Counted from the first letter of the stretch, positions 28,299 through 38,832 are shown. The stretch is DNA of 64,000 bases from Serinicoccus marinus DSM 15273 (GCF_008386315.1 NZ_CP043808.1:2976001-3040000); one strand, 5' to 3'. Program-made: numbers and translations. The notes: generated from the sequence alone by a model not told the origin.

Positions 28299-29393
28299 TC
28301 ACACCACATCCGGGTCCTCTGGGTCCGGTTGATTCTGTCGTTGGTTGCGGTGGTAGGCAAGTCGCCGCCGGGCGGCTCGGGCCAGTCCGTCGCGGCGGTC
28401 CTGCCGGATGGCCTCGGCGCGGCCCTCGTGCTCGTCGTCGGGAGTGACGTAGCCAAGGGCGGAGTGCAGCCGGGCGGAGTTGTACTCGGTGCGCACGGTC
28501 TGCAGTTCAGCGCGCAGCACGGCGGGGTCGGTGATCTTGGTCAGGTGCGGCCACTCGGCCTTGACGGTCCCGTTCAGCGACTCGATCCAGGCCTGGTCGG
28601 TCGGGGTGGAGGGGCGGCCGAAGTGCTGGGCGATGGCGACCATGGCCATGAACTTGCGGGTGTTCGCCGAGATCATCTGCGAGCCGTTGTCGGAGACGGC
28701 GAGCAGGATCGGGGTGAGCTCGTCCTCACCGTCCAGGGCCAGCGCACGGTCCAGCGCGTCGGCCCGCGCCAGCGCGATCTCGAGCAGGCCCTCGACCTCC
28801 AGGGCCTGCTCGAACGCGAGCTGGACCTGGGTGTGGGTCTGCTCGACCGAGACGACGGTGCTGATCCACTTGCGCGAGACCAGGTCCTCGATGGACAGGG
28901 CGCCCACGCCGGCGGCGGTGAAGTGCGTTGTGTCGTAGATCCAGATGGAGTTCGGGGTGTATGAGGCCCAGTCCGGGAACGGGCGCCGCTGGCCCGCAGC
29001 GGGCCGTGGTGGGTGACGAAACCGCAGGTCGTGGTCGTTCAGGACCCGGCGCACCGTAGAGGGCGCGGCCCAGAAGAGGTGCTCGTAGGAGCCGCGGTGG
29101 GCCAGGCGTCGGTGGGAGAAGTCTCTCTCACCGAAGGTCTCGAACGCGGCCACGATGGCCTCGATCTCGGCCGGGGTCAGGGCGTTGAGGCTCGCGCCGG
29201 GGCGGGCGTCGACCAGCCCGGCGTCGCTGTCGCGCCGGCGGGTCCAGCGGCGGGCGCGGCGCGCGTCCAGGCCGAGCACGGCGCAGGCCTTCTCCACCGG
29301 CCAGCCACGCTCGGTGGCGTGCTCGACCAGGCCCAGCAGCGCCTCCTTGATGCCGGCCTCGACCCGGGCCGGAACAGGTGCCGTGGGCGTCAA
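28299..29393 (-). CDS. IS transposase OrfB, integrase core
   Basis: 364-aa DDE transposase. A helix-turn-helix region (KACAVLGLDARRARRWTRRR) precedes the rve core: first Asp in NSIWIYDTTHFTA, second in LLAVSDNGSQM, Glu in QAWIESLNGTVKAEWPHL, then the usual RLHSALGYVTPDDEHEGR tail. All catalytic residues are present. The start is TTG overlapping the OrfA stop by four bases, so OrfB is made by coupling or by programmed frameshift. The protein resembles a group variously labelled IS3- or IS481-like; I cannot decide between them without a search. Confidence 0.8.
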   Translation of the reverse strand: MTPTAPVPARVEAGIKEALLGLVEHATERGWPVEKACAVLGLDARRARRWTRRRDSDAGLVDARPGASLNALTPAEIEAIVAAFETFGERDFSHRRLAHRGSYEHLFWAAPSTVRRVLNDHDLRFRHPPRPAAGQRRPFPDWASYTPNSIWIYDTTHFTAAGVGALSIEDLVSRKWISTVVSVEQTHTQVQLAFEQALEVEGLLEIALARADALDRALALDGEDELTPILLAVSDNGSQMISANTRKFMAMVAIAQHFGRPSTPTDQAWIESLNGTVKAEWPHLTKITDPAVLRAELQTVRTEYNSARLHSALGYVTPDDEHEGRAEAIRQDRRDGLARAARRRLAYHRNQRQNQPDPEDPDVV

Positions 29394-29734
29394 ACCGAGC
29401 CCCCTTTTCCCTCGATGAGCGTCAGCTTCACCGCCAGCTCCTTGACCGCCTCGCCCAGCCGGGCGATCTCGGCGTTGGCCTCCTCCAGCTCAAGGTCCCG
29501 CGGGCTCTTGCCGGGTGTGCCGGGCCGGGAGGCGGCCAGCGCCGCCAGCGCACCATCCTTGGCGACCTGCCGCACGCGGATGATCGTGAACCGGTCGACA
29601 CCGGCCTCGGTCGCGGCCTGAGCGATCGTGGCCTCACCACGGACCAGCCGCAGCCAGATCTCATACTTCGCCGACGGTGACAGGACCTTCTTCGGCCGTC
29701 GCCGCCTCGGCATCGAGGTGTTGTTGCTGCTCAT
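29390..29734 (-). CDS. IS transposase OrfA, helix-turn-helix
   Basis: 114-aa DNA-binding protein. The HTH is visible at KYEIWLRLVRGEATIAQAAT to GVDRFTIIRVRQVAK, followed by a helical segment (LELEEANAEIARLGEAVKEL) that could dimerise. I start at MSSNNTSMPRRRR, with GGAGGG about seven bases upstream. It overlaps OrfB by four bases and lies just inside the right inverted repeat, the standard order for a two-gene IS. Confidence 0.75.
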   Translation of the reverse strand: MSSNNTSMPRRRRPKKVLSPSAKYEIWLRLVRGEATIAQAATEAGVDRFTIIRVRQVAKDGALAALAASRPGTPGKSPRDLELEEANAEIARLGEAVKELAVKLTLIEGKGGSV

Positions 29735-29862
29735 CGTGCACCCTCCTGGAGGTCTCACGAGGACCGTACCGATGTTGTTTGATCCAGCGCGTCAAACCGG
29801 ACACGAACGCTCAATCAACTCACAAGCGGTAGCGCTCAGCCCCAGACAGCCTTCCGCGAGAA

Positions 29863-31437
29863 TCACTCCGAGAAGCAGGGTTGAGCGAGCGTTTGGCGCT
29901 GCTCCATCGCACATTTCGGCTGGGACAAAGTTGGTTCTGTGTCCGGAAGAGTGGGCGTGCCCTGAATCGCATCGGTGAAGGCTTTAACCTTGGCTGGGGT
30001 ATCGCCAAGACTCCACGAAGCACTACTGTTGAGGTCCGTGTCGAAGTAGGAGAACGCCACCCCTCCGAGGTCCACTACGTCTTGGTACGTATCGTCCGGC
30101 CAATTGGGCCAGATGGGCGAGGCAACGTCGCTGTATCCAGTCTCTGCAAGGCCCCACGCGACACCTTCTTCCTCAGCCCATTCGGCTAGAGGAGCAAAGT
30201 AGCGAGTCCTGAGATCGACGATGTCGGTGTTGAGACGTCCATCCTTGATCTGCCCGTAACTCTGGAAGACATCGAAGCCGGCAACATCCACCGGCGCGTT
30301 GGGCCAAATGGCCGACAGGTCAAACTCTGCAGGACCGTAGAGTTGGTTCCATCCGGTAAGGATGACCGTGTAACCCACGTTGGGGGCACTCTCGCGCACG
30401 AGTGGAGCCAGCCGTTCCTGCATGCGCTTCCACGCCTGGACATCGCCATCTCCCTCGGGCTCATGGTGGAGGGCCAGCCACACCGGGCCGTCCAGTGCCG
30501 CGAGCCGAGTAGCCAGATCCCTCGTCCAGGCATCACCGCGCCCGTCGGCCATGTCAGTCCAGGAATAGGGCATCTTGAAACTGATCCAAGGGAGTCGTTG
30601 ATGCTCCAGGTCTTCCTTGGCAACGCTGACCGCAGATTCAACCTGATCCGGTCGCCAGTAGGTGCGGCGAACACCTAATTGATGGTTCAGGCTCTCCTCC
30701 CACTCACTCGGGTCCGTGTTTCCACCGTGAGCCCCACCCATGTAGGCCCCGCACTCAGGGACACCTCGACGGTCGTAGGGACAGCCGTTAGTCAACGTCC
30801 CAACACGTGCTTGGGGATCGTTGACCAACGCTTTCATCGTGATTCCATCCACAAGAAGACCTCGATCCGCCGACGACGCATAGAGCAGTGTGTTCACCCC
30901 CAACTGCGCGTCGCTTAGCTCTGAAGTGAAGTTGAAGCGTACGTGCTGCCATTCGTCGTCCGTGAGCCAGAACCACTCTTGGTGGGTTTGCGTGATTATA
31001 CCGGCAACTTCCCGCACCCGTAAGTGTCCACCGGTGGGCACTTGCTCAGCACGCACCCACGCCGACACCTCGTAGGTGGTCCCTCTGGGAGAAGCGGTGA
31101 CCGTGTTCTCTAGATCGTTGAGAACGCCGATGTTGCCCCGAGTGGTCGCCAATCGGACACCAGGCCCGGCCTGCCCGTTCTCGACGTGAGTGATGCTCGT
31201 CACCGCAGAATCGTTAACCTTCCACCCGGTCACGCCTTCGTCGAAGGACCCGTTTGTCACCAACTCCTCACCCTCGGATGACACGGCGTCACTAGACCCA
31301 CCCATGCGTTGGGGCGACGTAGCCTCGGTGTCAGCGGAGGCGGAAGGAACCGCGAGTCCCGGGACCAGAACGACCGACAACGCTAGGCCAAAGTGACCTA
31401 AAGCGTTGTACACCAAGCGGCCGGTCGGAAAAACCAT
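29863..31437 (-). CDS. Secreted glycosidase-like protein with carbohydrate-binding module
   Basis: 524-aa exported protein. A signal peptide (LALSVVLVPGLAVPSASA) is followed by a CBM4/9-type module (LVTNGSFDEGVTGWKVND to about residue 195) and a TIM-barrel-like domain resembling family GH26: LHHEPEGDGDVQAW has the expected acid/base Glu and WGLAETGYSD the expected nucleophile Glu. Such enzymes trim or release the producer's own polysaccharide. I start at ATG (MVFPTGRLVYN) with AAGGAG ten bases upstream. The 5' leader is highly structured and folds over that site. The exact glycan is unknown. Confidence 0.7.
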   Translation of the reverse strand: MVFPTGRLVYNALGHFGLALSVVLVPGLAVPSASADTEATSPQRMGGSSDAVSSEGEELVTNGSFDEGVTGWKVNDSAVTSITHVENGQAGPGVRLATTRGNIGVLNDLENTVTASPRGTTYEVSAWVRAEQVPTGGHLRVREVAGIITQTHQEWFWLTDDEWQHVRFNFTSELSDAQLGVNTLLYASSADRGLLVDGITMKALVNDPQARVGTLTNGCPYDRRGVPECGAYMGGAHGGNTDPSEWEESLNHQLGVRRTYWRPDQVESAVSVAKEDLEHQRLPWISFKMPYSWTDMADGRGDAWTRDLATRLAALDGPVWLALHHEPEGDGDVQAWKRMQERLAPLVRESAPNVGYTVILTGWNQLYGPAEFDLSAIWPNAPVDVAGFDVFQSYGQIKDGRLNTDIVDLRTRYFAPLAEWAEEEGVAWGLAETGYSDVASPIWPNWPDDTYQDVVDLGGVAFSYFDTDLNSSASWSLGDTPAKVKAFTDAIQGTPTLPDTEPTLSQPKCAMEQRQTLAQPCFSE

Positions 31438-31450
31438 GAGTCTGGGGCTC

Positions 31451-31503
31451 CTTGCTGTCAAGGCTTTCCCCCAGCAAGCCTGCGGTAGGGAACCTCACCC
31501 TAC
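31451..31503 (-). promoter_or_regulatory. Structured 5' leader of the glycosidase gene
   Basis: Two perfect hairpins lie just before the start. CTTGCTG (31451) pairs with CAGCAAG (31472) and reaches into the AAGGAG ribosome site. GTAGGG (31485) pairs with CCCTAC (31498) around a seven-base loop. A stem that hides the ribosome site suggests control of translation by a ligand, protein or temperature. I recognise no known riboswitch class. Confidence 0.4.
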
Positions 31504-31599
31504 ACGGCTTCCCACAGTCTGGGTAGTCCCCGAGCGCGAAGATGGGAACGAAAGGAGGCTTCTCACAGATGAGGGTGTAGAGGGGTCGGGCGCGTCGGT

Positions 31600-32824
31600 G
31601 CCGGGGTGAGCCGGACGACTGGTGCCATGTGCTGGGTGAACTGGGCGTGCCGCATGTCTCGCTGCGCACGATGTTCCGCTCGCTGGGCCGAGCCCAGGAG
31701 CGGGGCTACCGCGACCAGGTCGCCGCGGCCTGCTTCGCCCATGCCGCCGCGCACGGTGACCTGTCCCTGGTGCTCTATGACGTCACCACGCTCTACTTCG
31801 AGGCAGAGCAGGAGGACGAGCTGCGCAAGGTCGGCTTCTCCAAGGAGCGCCGGGTCGATCCCCAGATCGTCGTCGGCCTGCTCGTGGACCGGGCTGATTT
31901 CCCGTTGGAGGTCGGCTGCTTCGAGGGCAACAAGGCCGAGACGTCGACGATCCTGCCGGTCGTGATGGCGTTCCAAGAACGTCACGGCCTGGCCGACATG
32001 GTCATCGTCGCTGACGCCGGGATGCTGTCCGCGGGCAACCTCAAGCTGGACGCGGCGAACCTGCGGTTCATCGTCGGCTCCCGGGTCGCGAAGGCACCGG
32101 TGATCTGGCCTCTCACTTCCTCTGGCACGGGGACGCTTTCGCCGATGGGCAGGTCATCGACACCATCACCCCGCGGGTGGCCACCGCCACCGCCCGGGCG
32201 ACCAACGATGCGAAGAAGCGGGCCGAGCCGGTGTGGGACCCAGGGGTGCACGAGCGGTCCTGGCGGGCGGTGTGGGCCTACTCGGCCAGACGGGCCGCCC
32301 GCGACAGCAAGACCCTGACCCTGCAGGAGAACCGCGCCAAGGCCGTCATCGCCGGCGAGAAAGCCGCCCGCACACCCAGGTTCGTCAAGACCAGCAACGG
32401 CGCGAGGAGCCTGTACGAGGCGGCCCTGGCCCGGGCCCGCCGGCTCGTCGGGCTGAAGGGCTACGCCACCAACCTGCCCGCCTCCGTGATGCCCGCGGCG
32501 GAAGTCATCGCTTCCTACCACTCGTTGTGGCAGGTCGAAGCTTCCTTCCGGATGACTAAGAGCGACCTACGTGCCCGGCCCGTGTTCCATCACGAGCGCG
32601 ACGCGATCGAGGCCCACCTCACCCTCGTCACGACCGCCCTCGCGGTCAGCCGACACCTGCAAGACGCCACCGGACTGAGCATCAAGAAGATCGTCCGTGC
32701 GCTACGCCCGCTGCAGTAGATCACCATGAACATCGCCGGACACGAGCACACCGCCGCCGACCCACTCACCGACACCGCGCGCGACATCCTCACCGCGACT
32801 GGCACTACCTGGCCGACACACTAA
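31600..32824 (+). pseudogene. IS1634-family transposase, N-truncated and broken
   Basis: The DDE transposase of the IS1634 group is recognisable from LGELGVPHVSLRTMFRSLGR through LSLVLYDVTTLYFEAEQEDE and FPLEVGCFEGNKAETSTILP to the end SYHSLWQVEASFRMTKSDLR. The N-terminal 100 residues are missing, a frameshift lies near 32110, and an in-frame TAG at 32717 precedes the natural end (TAA at 32822). It is unrelated by position to the IS1634 N-terminal fragment 7 kb downstream, because the two overlap in alignment. Confidence 0.75.
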
Positions 32825-33201
32825 ATTGGCACGACTCGGGAGAAGCACGTGCAGGTCGAGGTCACCTGGGGCATTTACCAGCGGATGATCTCCGCCTACC
32901 GTGACGCCGACCGGTCCGCTGGCCGCATCGAGATGCGCTCGGTCATCGACGCCTCACCGACGGTGTACCGGCGCCGCTGGTCGAGCTGCGCAAGCTCGGC
33001 CGCACCCTGTCCAAGCGGGCCGAGGACGTCCTGGCCTACTTCGACCGGCCCCGCACCAGCAACGGACCCACCGAGGCCGTGAACGGTCGACTCGAACACC
33101 TGCGCGGCCTGGCGCTCGGGTTTCGCAACCTGATCCACTACATCGCCCGAGCCCTGCTCGAGGCCGGTGGATTCAGGCCGCGACTACACCCCGGATTGTG
33201 A
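32825..33201 (+). pseudogene. ISL3-family transposase, 3' fragment
   Basis: Across one frameshift near 32960 the sequence reads VTWGIYQRMISAYRDADR, then PLVELRKLGRTLSKRAEDVL, then TSNGPTEAVNGRLEHLRGLA and FRNLIHYIARALLEAGGFRP. These are the final helices of an ISL3 transposase, including the catalytic Glu in TEAVNGRLE. Everything upstream is gone. Confidence 0.75.
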
Positions 33202-33202
33202 A

Positions 33203-33792
33203 GAGCCGGCATACCCGACGCGGGAGTAGTCGTCGATGACGGTGTGGACGAAGGCGTGGCCCATCTTGGGGCTGTGGTAGTCGTTCCTGGACTTGCGCGG
33301 GGTGCCAGCGCGGTCCTTGTCGCCCTGGGAACGCCCGAGGTAGCGCCCCACCACCGTCCGGGATATTGCCCAGCTTCTTGACGTCGACGTGGATCATCGA
33401 CCCAGGGGGTGCTCGTAGCGGCGCACCACCTCCCCGGTGGCCCGGTCCACGTAGGTCAGCCTGTTCACCCGGCACCGGCGCAGGATCTGGTGGGCGGTCG
33501 AGGGCGCGACACCGCACCGTGCCGCCAGCTGGACCGGGCCCTCCCGCAGCCGCAGACTGATCAACCGCTTGGTCACCGGGGCCGATGTCCTGGTCGGCAT
33601 CGTGGCCGGTCGTGAGGAGCGGTCCAGCATCTCCCGGTCGCCGGCGAGGCACCCGGCCACCCACCGCTCCACCGTGGGCCATGAGCACTGGAACCGGGCC
33701 GCGACATCAGGGATCGGGTACCCGTCCTCGACGACGAGTCGAGCGACCTTCAGGCGGTGCCGCGGAGTCAGGGCTGCGTTAGCGTGGGACAT
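33203..33792 (-). pseudogene. IS481-family transposase, 5' part, frameshifted
   Basis: Starts MSHANAALTPRHRLKVARLV and carries the HTH and linker (PSTAHQILRRCRVNRLTYVD, RYEHPLG). After frameshifts near 33390 and 33350 it reads MIHVDVKKLGNIPDGGG and HTVIDDYSRVGYAG. It ends where the ISL3 fragment begins, so the second half of the catalytic core is missing. Confidence 0.75.
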
Positions 33793-33969
33793 CGGGAGGA
33801 CCTTCCTGTCGAGTGAACCTTCAGCAGTTCCACTCAACCTCGAGAGGGTCCTCCCGTCACGTCACCTCACACCGTGTCCTCACACCGACTCGACCAACCT
33901 GTCCGGTCAGTACAACTAGCCCCGGTGACGTCAGTCTCTGCATCTCAGCCGTTGGGCCTCGCGCCGGAA

Positions 33970-33985
33970 CGGCACTGTGATGCCG
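33970..33985 (-). terminator. Hairpin at the end of the PKD-protein gene
   Basis: CGGCA and TGCCG form a five-base stem around CTGTGA immediately after the stop codon of the minus-strand gene. The stem is short and no T-run follows, so it is a weak candidate. Confidence 0.25.
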
Positions 33986-33990
33986 TCACT

Positions 33991-34861
33991 CGGCTTGGGT
34001 GGTGACGAGGATCGAGAACAGCGCGGCTCGTGCGTTAGCATCGGCTTCCGCAACCACACCGCCAGTCGCGCCAACTGCAATCGCTCCACCGCTATCGGCA
34101 AGCGCAGCCGTCACGTGACCACCCCCGGTACCAACCGAGCCGGTACGCTCCACCTGGCCGGCCGGAAGGGCCCATTCCGTCAGCGATCCTGACTTGCCCC
34201 CCCAGTAACTCACCAACCACGAACCACCCTGGAGAGCATCCACATCTGGCGTGGCGTGCGAATTACTGACGTTAGAGATCTCACTCACCGTGCTGGTGAC
34301 TTGGGCCTGCCCACCCTGTCCACGGTAGGCAACAATACTCAGGTCGGACTTGGCCCACCCGGACGTATTAACCACCACCGTCGAACCAGCATCACCGGCA
34401 GTCGCGGGACGCGACCACAGCTGAGCGGACATGTTCCCACTGGCACGAGACTCTTCCTCGGTCCAGCCCGACGGCCCAGCCACAGTCACAGAGTCGGTGT
34501 TCGCGGTAAAGAACAGCAACAGAAGATCACCGGCCTCCACCTCCCCGGGAACTTGCACAGTGTGCTGGACACGATTTCCATTAGTGCTACCCCCAGCGAC
34601 GAAATCGACGCCCGAAGTCACGGCATACGCGGCCTGGGTCGCGCTACCGGTTTCTCCCTCGGCATCGGTCACCGTCAACTCAACGGTGAATTCGCCAGCC
34701 TCGGAGTAGGTATGCGTGACCGTCTCACCAGCATCAACACCACCATCACCAAAGTCCCACGCATAAGAAACAATCTCACCGTCGTCGGTAGACCCCGACG
34801 CATCGAACGAACACACCAACTCATCACAAACACTCGCGAACGCCGCCACCGGAACCTCGTT
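33991..34861. repeat. PKD-unit tandem repeat, copy A (871 bp)
   Basis: Matches 34876-35746 with no difference seen; period 885 bp (295 codons), so the frame is kept. It encodes one PKD domain plus the following beta-rich domain. Perfect identity at synonymous sites points to a recent duplication or ongoing conversion. Confidence 0.9.
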
Positions 34862-34875
34862 CTGCGGGGGAGCAG

Positions 34876-35746
34876 CGGCTTGGGTGGTGACGAGGATCGA
34901 GAACAGCGCGGCTCGTGCGTTAGCATCGGCTTCCGCAACCACACCGCCAGTCGCGCCAACTGCAATCGCTCCACCGCTATCGGCAAGCGCAGCCGTCACG
35001 TGACCACCCCCGGTACCAACCGAGCCGGTACGCTCCACCTGGCCGGCCGGAAGGGCCCATTCCGTCAGCGATCCTGACTTGCCCCCCCAGTAACTCACCA
35101 ACCACGAACCACCCTGGAGAGCATCCACATCTGGCGTGGCGTGCGAATTACTGACGTTAGAGATCTCACTCACCGTGCTGGTGACTTGGGCCTGCCCACC
35201 CTGTCCACGGTAGGCAACAATACTCAGGTCGGACTTGGCCCACCCGGACGTATTAACCACCACCGTCGAACCAGCATCACCGGCAGTCGCGGGACGCGAC
35301 CACAGCTGAGCGGACATGTTCCCACTGGCACGAGACTCTTCCTCGGTCCAGCCCGACGGCCCAGCCACAGTCACAGAGTCGGTGTTCGCGGTAAAGAACA
35401 GCAACAGAAGATCACCGGCCTCCACCTCCCCGGGAACTTGCACAGTGTGCTGGACACGATTTCCATTAGTGCTACCCCCAGCGACGAAATCGACGCCCGA
35501 AGTCACGGCATACGCGGCCTGGGTCGCGCTACCGGTTTCTCCCTCGGCATCGGTCACCGTCAACTCAACGGTGAATTCGCCAGCCTCGGAGTAGGTATGC
35601 GTGACCGTCTCACCAGCATCAACACCACCATCACCAAAGTCCCACGCATAAGAAACAATCTCACCGTCGTCGGTAGACCCCGACGCATCGAACGAACACA
35701 CCAACTCATCACAAACACTCGCGAACGCCGCCACCGGAACCTCGTT
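34876..35746. repeat. PKD-unit tandem repeat, copy B (871 bp)
   Basis: Second copy of the unit, separated from copy A by 14 bp coding AAAPPQ-type linker residues. Unequal crossing-over would change the number of domains. Confidence 0.9.
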
Positions 35747-38145
35747 TACACGCTCCACCTCGACCTGTCCAGTAGCGGTGTCCTGGTCTCCTGCATCTGT
35801 GGTGATCGTCAAGGTAACGCTATAAGTGTCGTCGGCAGCATATTCGTGAGTGGGCGCCTCGCCAGCGCCAGTGGCGCCGTCACCGAAGTCCCATTCGTAC
35901 GCGGTGATGGTGGATCCCTCGGCCACGGAGGCAGACGCATCGAAGTTACACGTCAGACTCGCGCAGTCATTAGTAAAACTAGCGACCGGTGGCTGTGGTG
36001 CAGCATTTCCGTCGGCGTCTTGGAAGAGGAACATGTCGCGGCCAGCCCAGTTTTTGCCATCGAGGTTCGGCCCAGAGACCGTCTCGGCGGTACCGGGAAC
36101 CGGGTTCGAGGCTTGAGCTCCGGTCGCCAAGTCGATCCGGTGCAGCGCGCCGTTCGAGGTCGCCCAGTACAGATCGTCACTCGTCGCAAACATGCCTCGC
36201 ACATCGTCGAAGTTGATCCCGGCCACGCTATTGCTGGCCACAAAACGCTTGGCACCGACAATGCCGCTTTCAGTGGTCAGGTAGCGGTAGAACAGCTGAT
36301 TGGAACCGCTTAGGGTGAAGTAGACGCGGCCATTGTCGAAGAACATTCCGGTGGCTCGCGAGATGTCGTTGCGCCAATCACGAAGGACGACGAGCTCGTC
36401 TGCCGTGTCCACTGGATCAGGTGTGCCGAATTGGCTACCGTCGAATGTCTGTCGGGTGAAGCTGCCGTCAGACCAAGCAGAGTAGACCTCCCCGTTGATC
36501 ATGAACGTGCCGCGAGCCTTGTCCCAATCTAGGTCGCCGTTCGGGGCCCCTTCTGACTCGCCAATTTCTCCATGATTGTAGTGGCGCGTGGTAAGTGTCG
36601 CTTCCCTGCACCGCCAGCCAAGTAGACGTCGTTGGGGATCGCTGGCGCAGCGATTGGCGGCAACTGCGTTCCGCCCGTCGGCATCAGCGCGATCCGACCG
36701 TGGTACTCCCAGTCGCCGATCCGGTCCGTGTCCGAGGCCACCCACAAACCCTGCTCCGTAGCGAGGAAGTCAAAGACACCGACCCCACGGGTACGGGTCG
36801 GGTTCCAGGAGAACGGCAGGCCGTTAGCCGGATCCAGGGCAGCGATGCCCGGCCGTGAGACGGCGCCCTGACCCGCCCGGTCACCTGCGAACGGGTTGTT
36901 CTGCCAACGCTGGTGGCCCCCCACATACACGGCGGAATCGGTGATCTCAACCGCGTATGTGGTGTCTCCGCCGGTATAGTCGACCCAGGATGGAGCGACG
37001 CCCGTGCCTGTGGCTCCTGTGTCGAATCGAGCGGTCGTGTCGCAGGGGCCGTTGCTTCCGCCATAGGCACCGGTCGTGGATACCACAAAGAAGGATCCGT
37101 CAGGGGAGAAATCCAGATCGCGCATGTAAGAGTCGAACGAACGCGAGCAGGGGGCCTCGTAGAAAGCGGTCTGAAAATCCGCCTGCGCTGCGGAGGTTCC
37201 AGACGTGTCCAGCATGAACACCTGGTGGTTCTTCTGCCCGGCAAGCGTATCGAAGTTGCCAACGGCAACTAGCCGGGTCCCATCGGGATTAACGTCCATC
37301 TTGCTGACTCCGGTGAAACCGCCGTTATGCAGGCCATCGATCGGCAAACTCATGTACGGGTCGAATGCACCAGTCTGCTCGTCAACGGTAGCCAGAGCGG
37401 GCTGCGGGTTACCGCCAACATGGGTAAAACTGCCACCCAGCCACAGCCGACCATTCGCCAACCGCAGATCTCTGACCATGCCTGTAACCTCACCGGGGTC
37501 AAACCCAGCAACCAGCGAACCGTCGGACACCCGGATTCGTGCCAGGTTGCTTACCGGCTGTCCAGCAACTTGGCTAAAACTCCCCCCGATGTATACGGAC
37601 TCGCCATCGCTGGCTGGGATAAGAGCTCGCACCGCACCGTTAGGATTCGGAATAAAGCTTGTACTGATTTGCCCCGTGGACGTGTTAAACGCCAGCAAAT
37701 TTGCCCGAGCTACCGTCGCAGAATTGCCCTCGTTTCGAGCGCTGTTGAAGCTGCCCCCCAATACGACCGTGTCTCCTACCTCAGCCACCTGGTAGACGCG
37801 CCCATTCAGCACGTGCGGTGTCCAGCCCGCTGGATTGTCGCTGACCAGCTGTCCGGCTGGCTGAACACTGGCTTGGGCAGCCGTAGGAGCACCTGTCAGG
37901 AGCACCATGCAGCCCAATATGATCGACATCAGAAGAGATCCGTGGTTGCGGACCACACCTGCCCCCTTCAAGGAAACGTTCGGGCCCGGCCTCGCATCAC
38001 GCAGGCGCGGTCGCTGGACTGGCTTTTGCAATTTTTTGCCGCCGGTGGAAATAAAACTGTATACCACTCGGATCAACCCGCAGCCAACTTGTCAGGCGTG
38101 ATACCTAGTTCGTCCAGCCATTCGTTACCACTGGCGGCAGCCTGC

Positions 38146-38691
38146 CTACAACAACTCATTACCACTCATCGGTTCGCTGGCAGCATTATCCAACAGTTTG
38201 GCATGCGAGATGAATAATGACAGTCCATCTTCGGCAGGGCAACCCTCGCTCTCGTCCTTGAGCGAATCCAACCGACCGACGAACGCGCTTGTGAACTCTG
38301 AGTGGTCGCCACGGCCGATGGACCCTACGACTCGCTCCCAATCTCGCTGCACGTAGGCGATATCGTCCTCGCTCAAATTGCATTGCCGCATCGCGGCCTG
38401 ATCAACTTCGTCAACCTCACCCGACACATCAGGTGTGGTGCTGACTTCGGTGGCCGAGGGGTCGTCCGAGACATCATCGTCGCCGGTGGGTGGCGCGCTA
38501 GTCTCAGCGGCGTCACCGCCCTCGACCTCCACACTGTCGTCTATAGGCGGACCACTTTCTGAGGATTCGCCTGGCGAATCGGCCGATGCAGACGGGCGCG
38601 CCGCATCTCTCGAATTGCTCACGTCAGCTGGGGCCGCAACGCACCCGGCCAGCATGAGTATGGCCGAGCCGGACACAAGAACTCGCTTCAT
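38146..38691 (-). CDS. Small acidic lipoprotein
   Basis: 181-aa predicted lipoprotein. The N-terminus MKRVLVSGSAILMLAGCVAA has a clear lipobox (LAGC), followed by about 80 residues rich in Ser, Asp, Glu and Pro (disordered wall spacer) and a helical C-terminal domain (MRQCNLSEDDIAYVQRDWER to KDESEGCPAEDGLSLFISHA) with two cysteines. No family recognised. It is encoded just upstream of the propeller/PKD gene on the same strand, with 189 bp between, and may help to attach or export that protein (inference). Confidence 0.7.
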   Translation of the reverse strand: MKRVLVSGSAILMLAGCVAAPADVSNSRDAARPSASADSPGESSESGPPIDDSVEVEGGDAAETSAPPTGDDDVSDDPSATEVSTTPDVSGEVDEVDQAAMRQCNLSEDDIAYVQRDWERVVGSIGRGDHSEFTSAFVGRLDSLKDESEGCPAEDGLSLFISHAKLLDNAASEPMSGNELL

Positions 38692-38762
38692 GGTAAGTGA
38701 TCTCCGAAGGTCAAGAGCGGAAGCTGTGAGAGGTTACAAGACGCCCAGGTGGAGTGTATGGC

Positions 38763-38832
38763 CTAGAACCCTCTTGTTCAACCCCCCAATGGTAAAATTT
38801 TCTCAGCACGCCGCCCGTAGTCTCTGACCTGA
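38763..38832. repeat. 70-nt repeated element, copy 1
   Basis: About 78% identical to 41918-41987 in the same orientation. Shared blocks include CTAGAACCC, TTGTTCAACCCCC and ATGGTAA, and the GAAC/GTTC hairpin arms are kept in both. It lies 72 bp upstream of the lipoprotein start and about 110 bp upstream of an IS1634 fragment. It may be an IS1634 left end or a regulatory leader. Confidence 0.5.

Larger units (their letters stand above)
28258..29823 (-). mobile_element. Intact two-gene insertion sequence (integrase-core DDE type)
   Basis: About 1,566 bp with imperfect terminal inverted repeats of roughly 30 bp. The left end reads GTGAGGTGTTTCAGCGTT and the complement of the right end reads GTGAGTTGATTGAGCGTT, and similarity continues inward through TGTCCG. 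Both transposase genes are open and run right to left. No clear target duplication was found. It is the only insertion sequence in the middle region with both genes undamaged. Placed between the APH-fold gene and the secreted glycosidase, it may supply or block transcription between them. Confidence 0.7.
33986..37956 (-). pseudogene. Giant secreted beta-propeller/PKD protein, one frameshift
   Basis: When joined across a frameshift near 36595, this is a protein of about 1,320 aa. A signal peptide ([20 protein letters not shown]) leads to a delta-60/NHL-like propeller (repeats such as [20 protein letters not shown] and [12 protein letters not shown]) and more propeller-like sequence (VYFTLSGSNQLFYRYLTTES). 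Three PKD domains follow (ITAYEWDFGDG; twice IVSYAWDFGDG), the last two each followed by a 200-residue beta-rich domain (GDLLLLFFTANTDSVTVAGP). I start at GTG with AAGGGGG six bases before. No LPXTG or membrane anchor is seen. It probably binds the surface matrix or other cells (inference). In the broken state only the first propeller would be made. Confidence 0.75.

Noticed and set aside
31451..31560. c-di-AMP (ydaO) or c-di-GMP riboswitch before the glycosidase gene
   Set aside because: The leader is structured, but I could not find the conserved core sequences of either class.
38763..38832. tRNA-like or attachment site because of the GAAC/GGTTC arms
   Set aside because: Only one short arm pair exists; no cloverleaf or anticodon stem could be formed.
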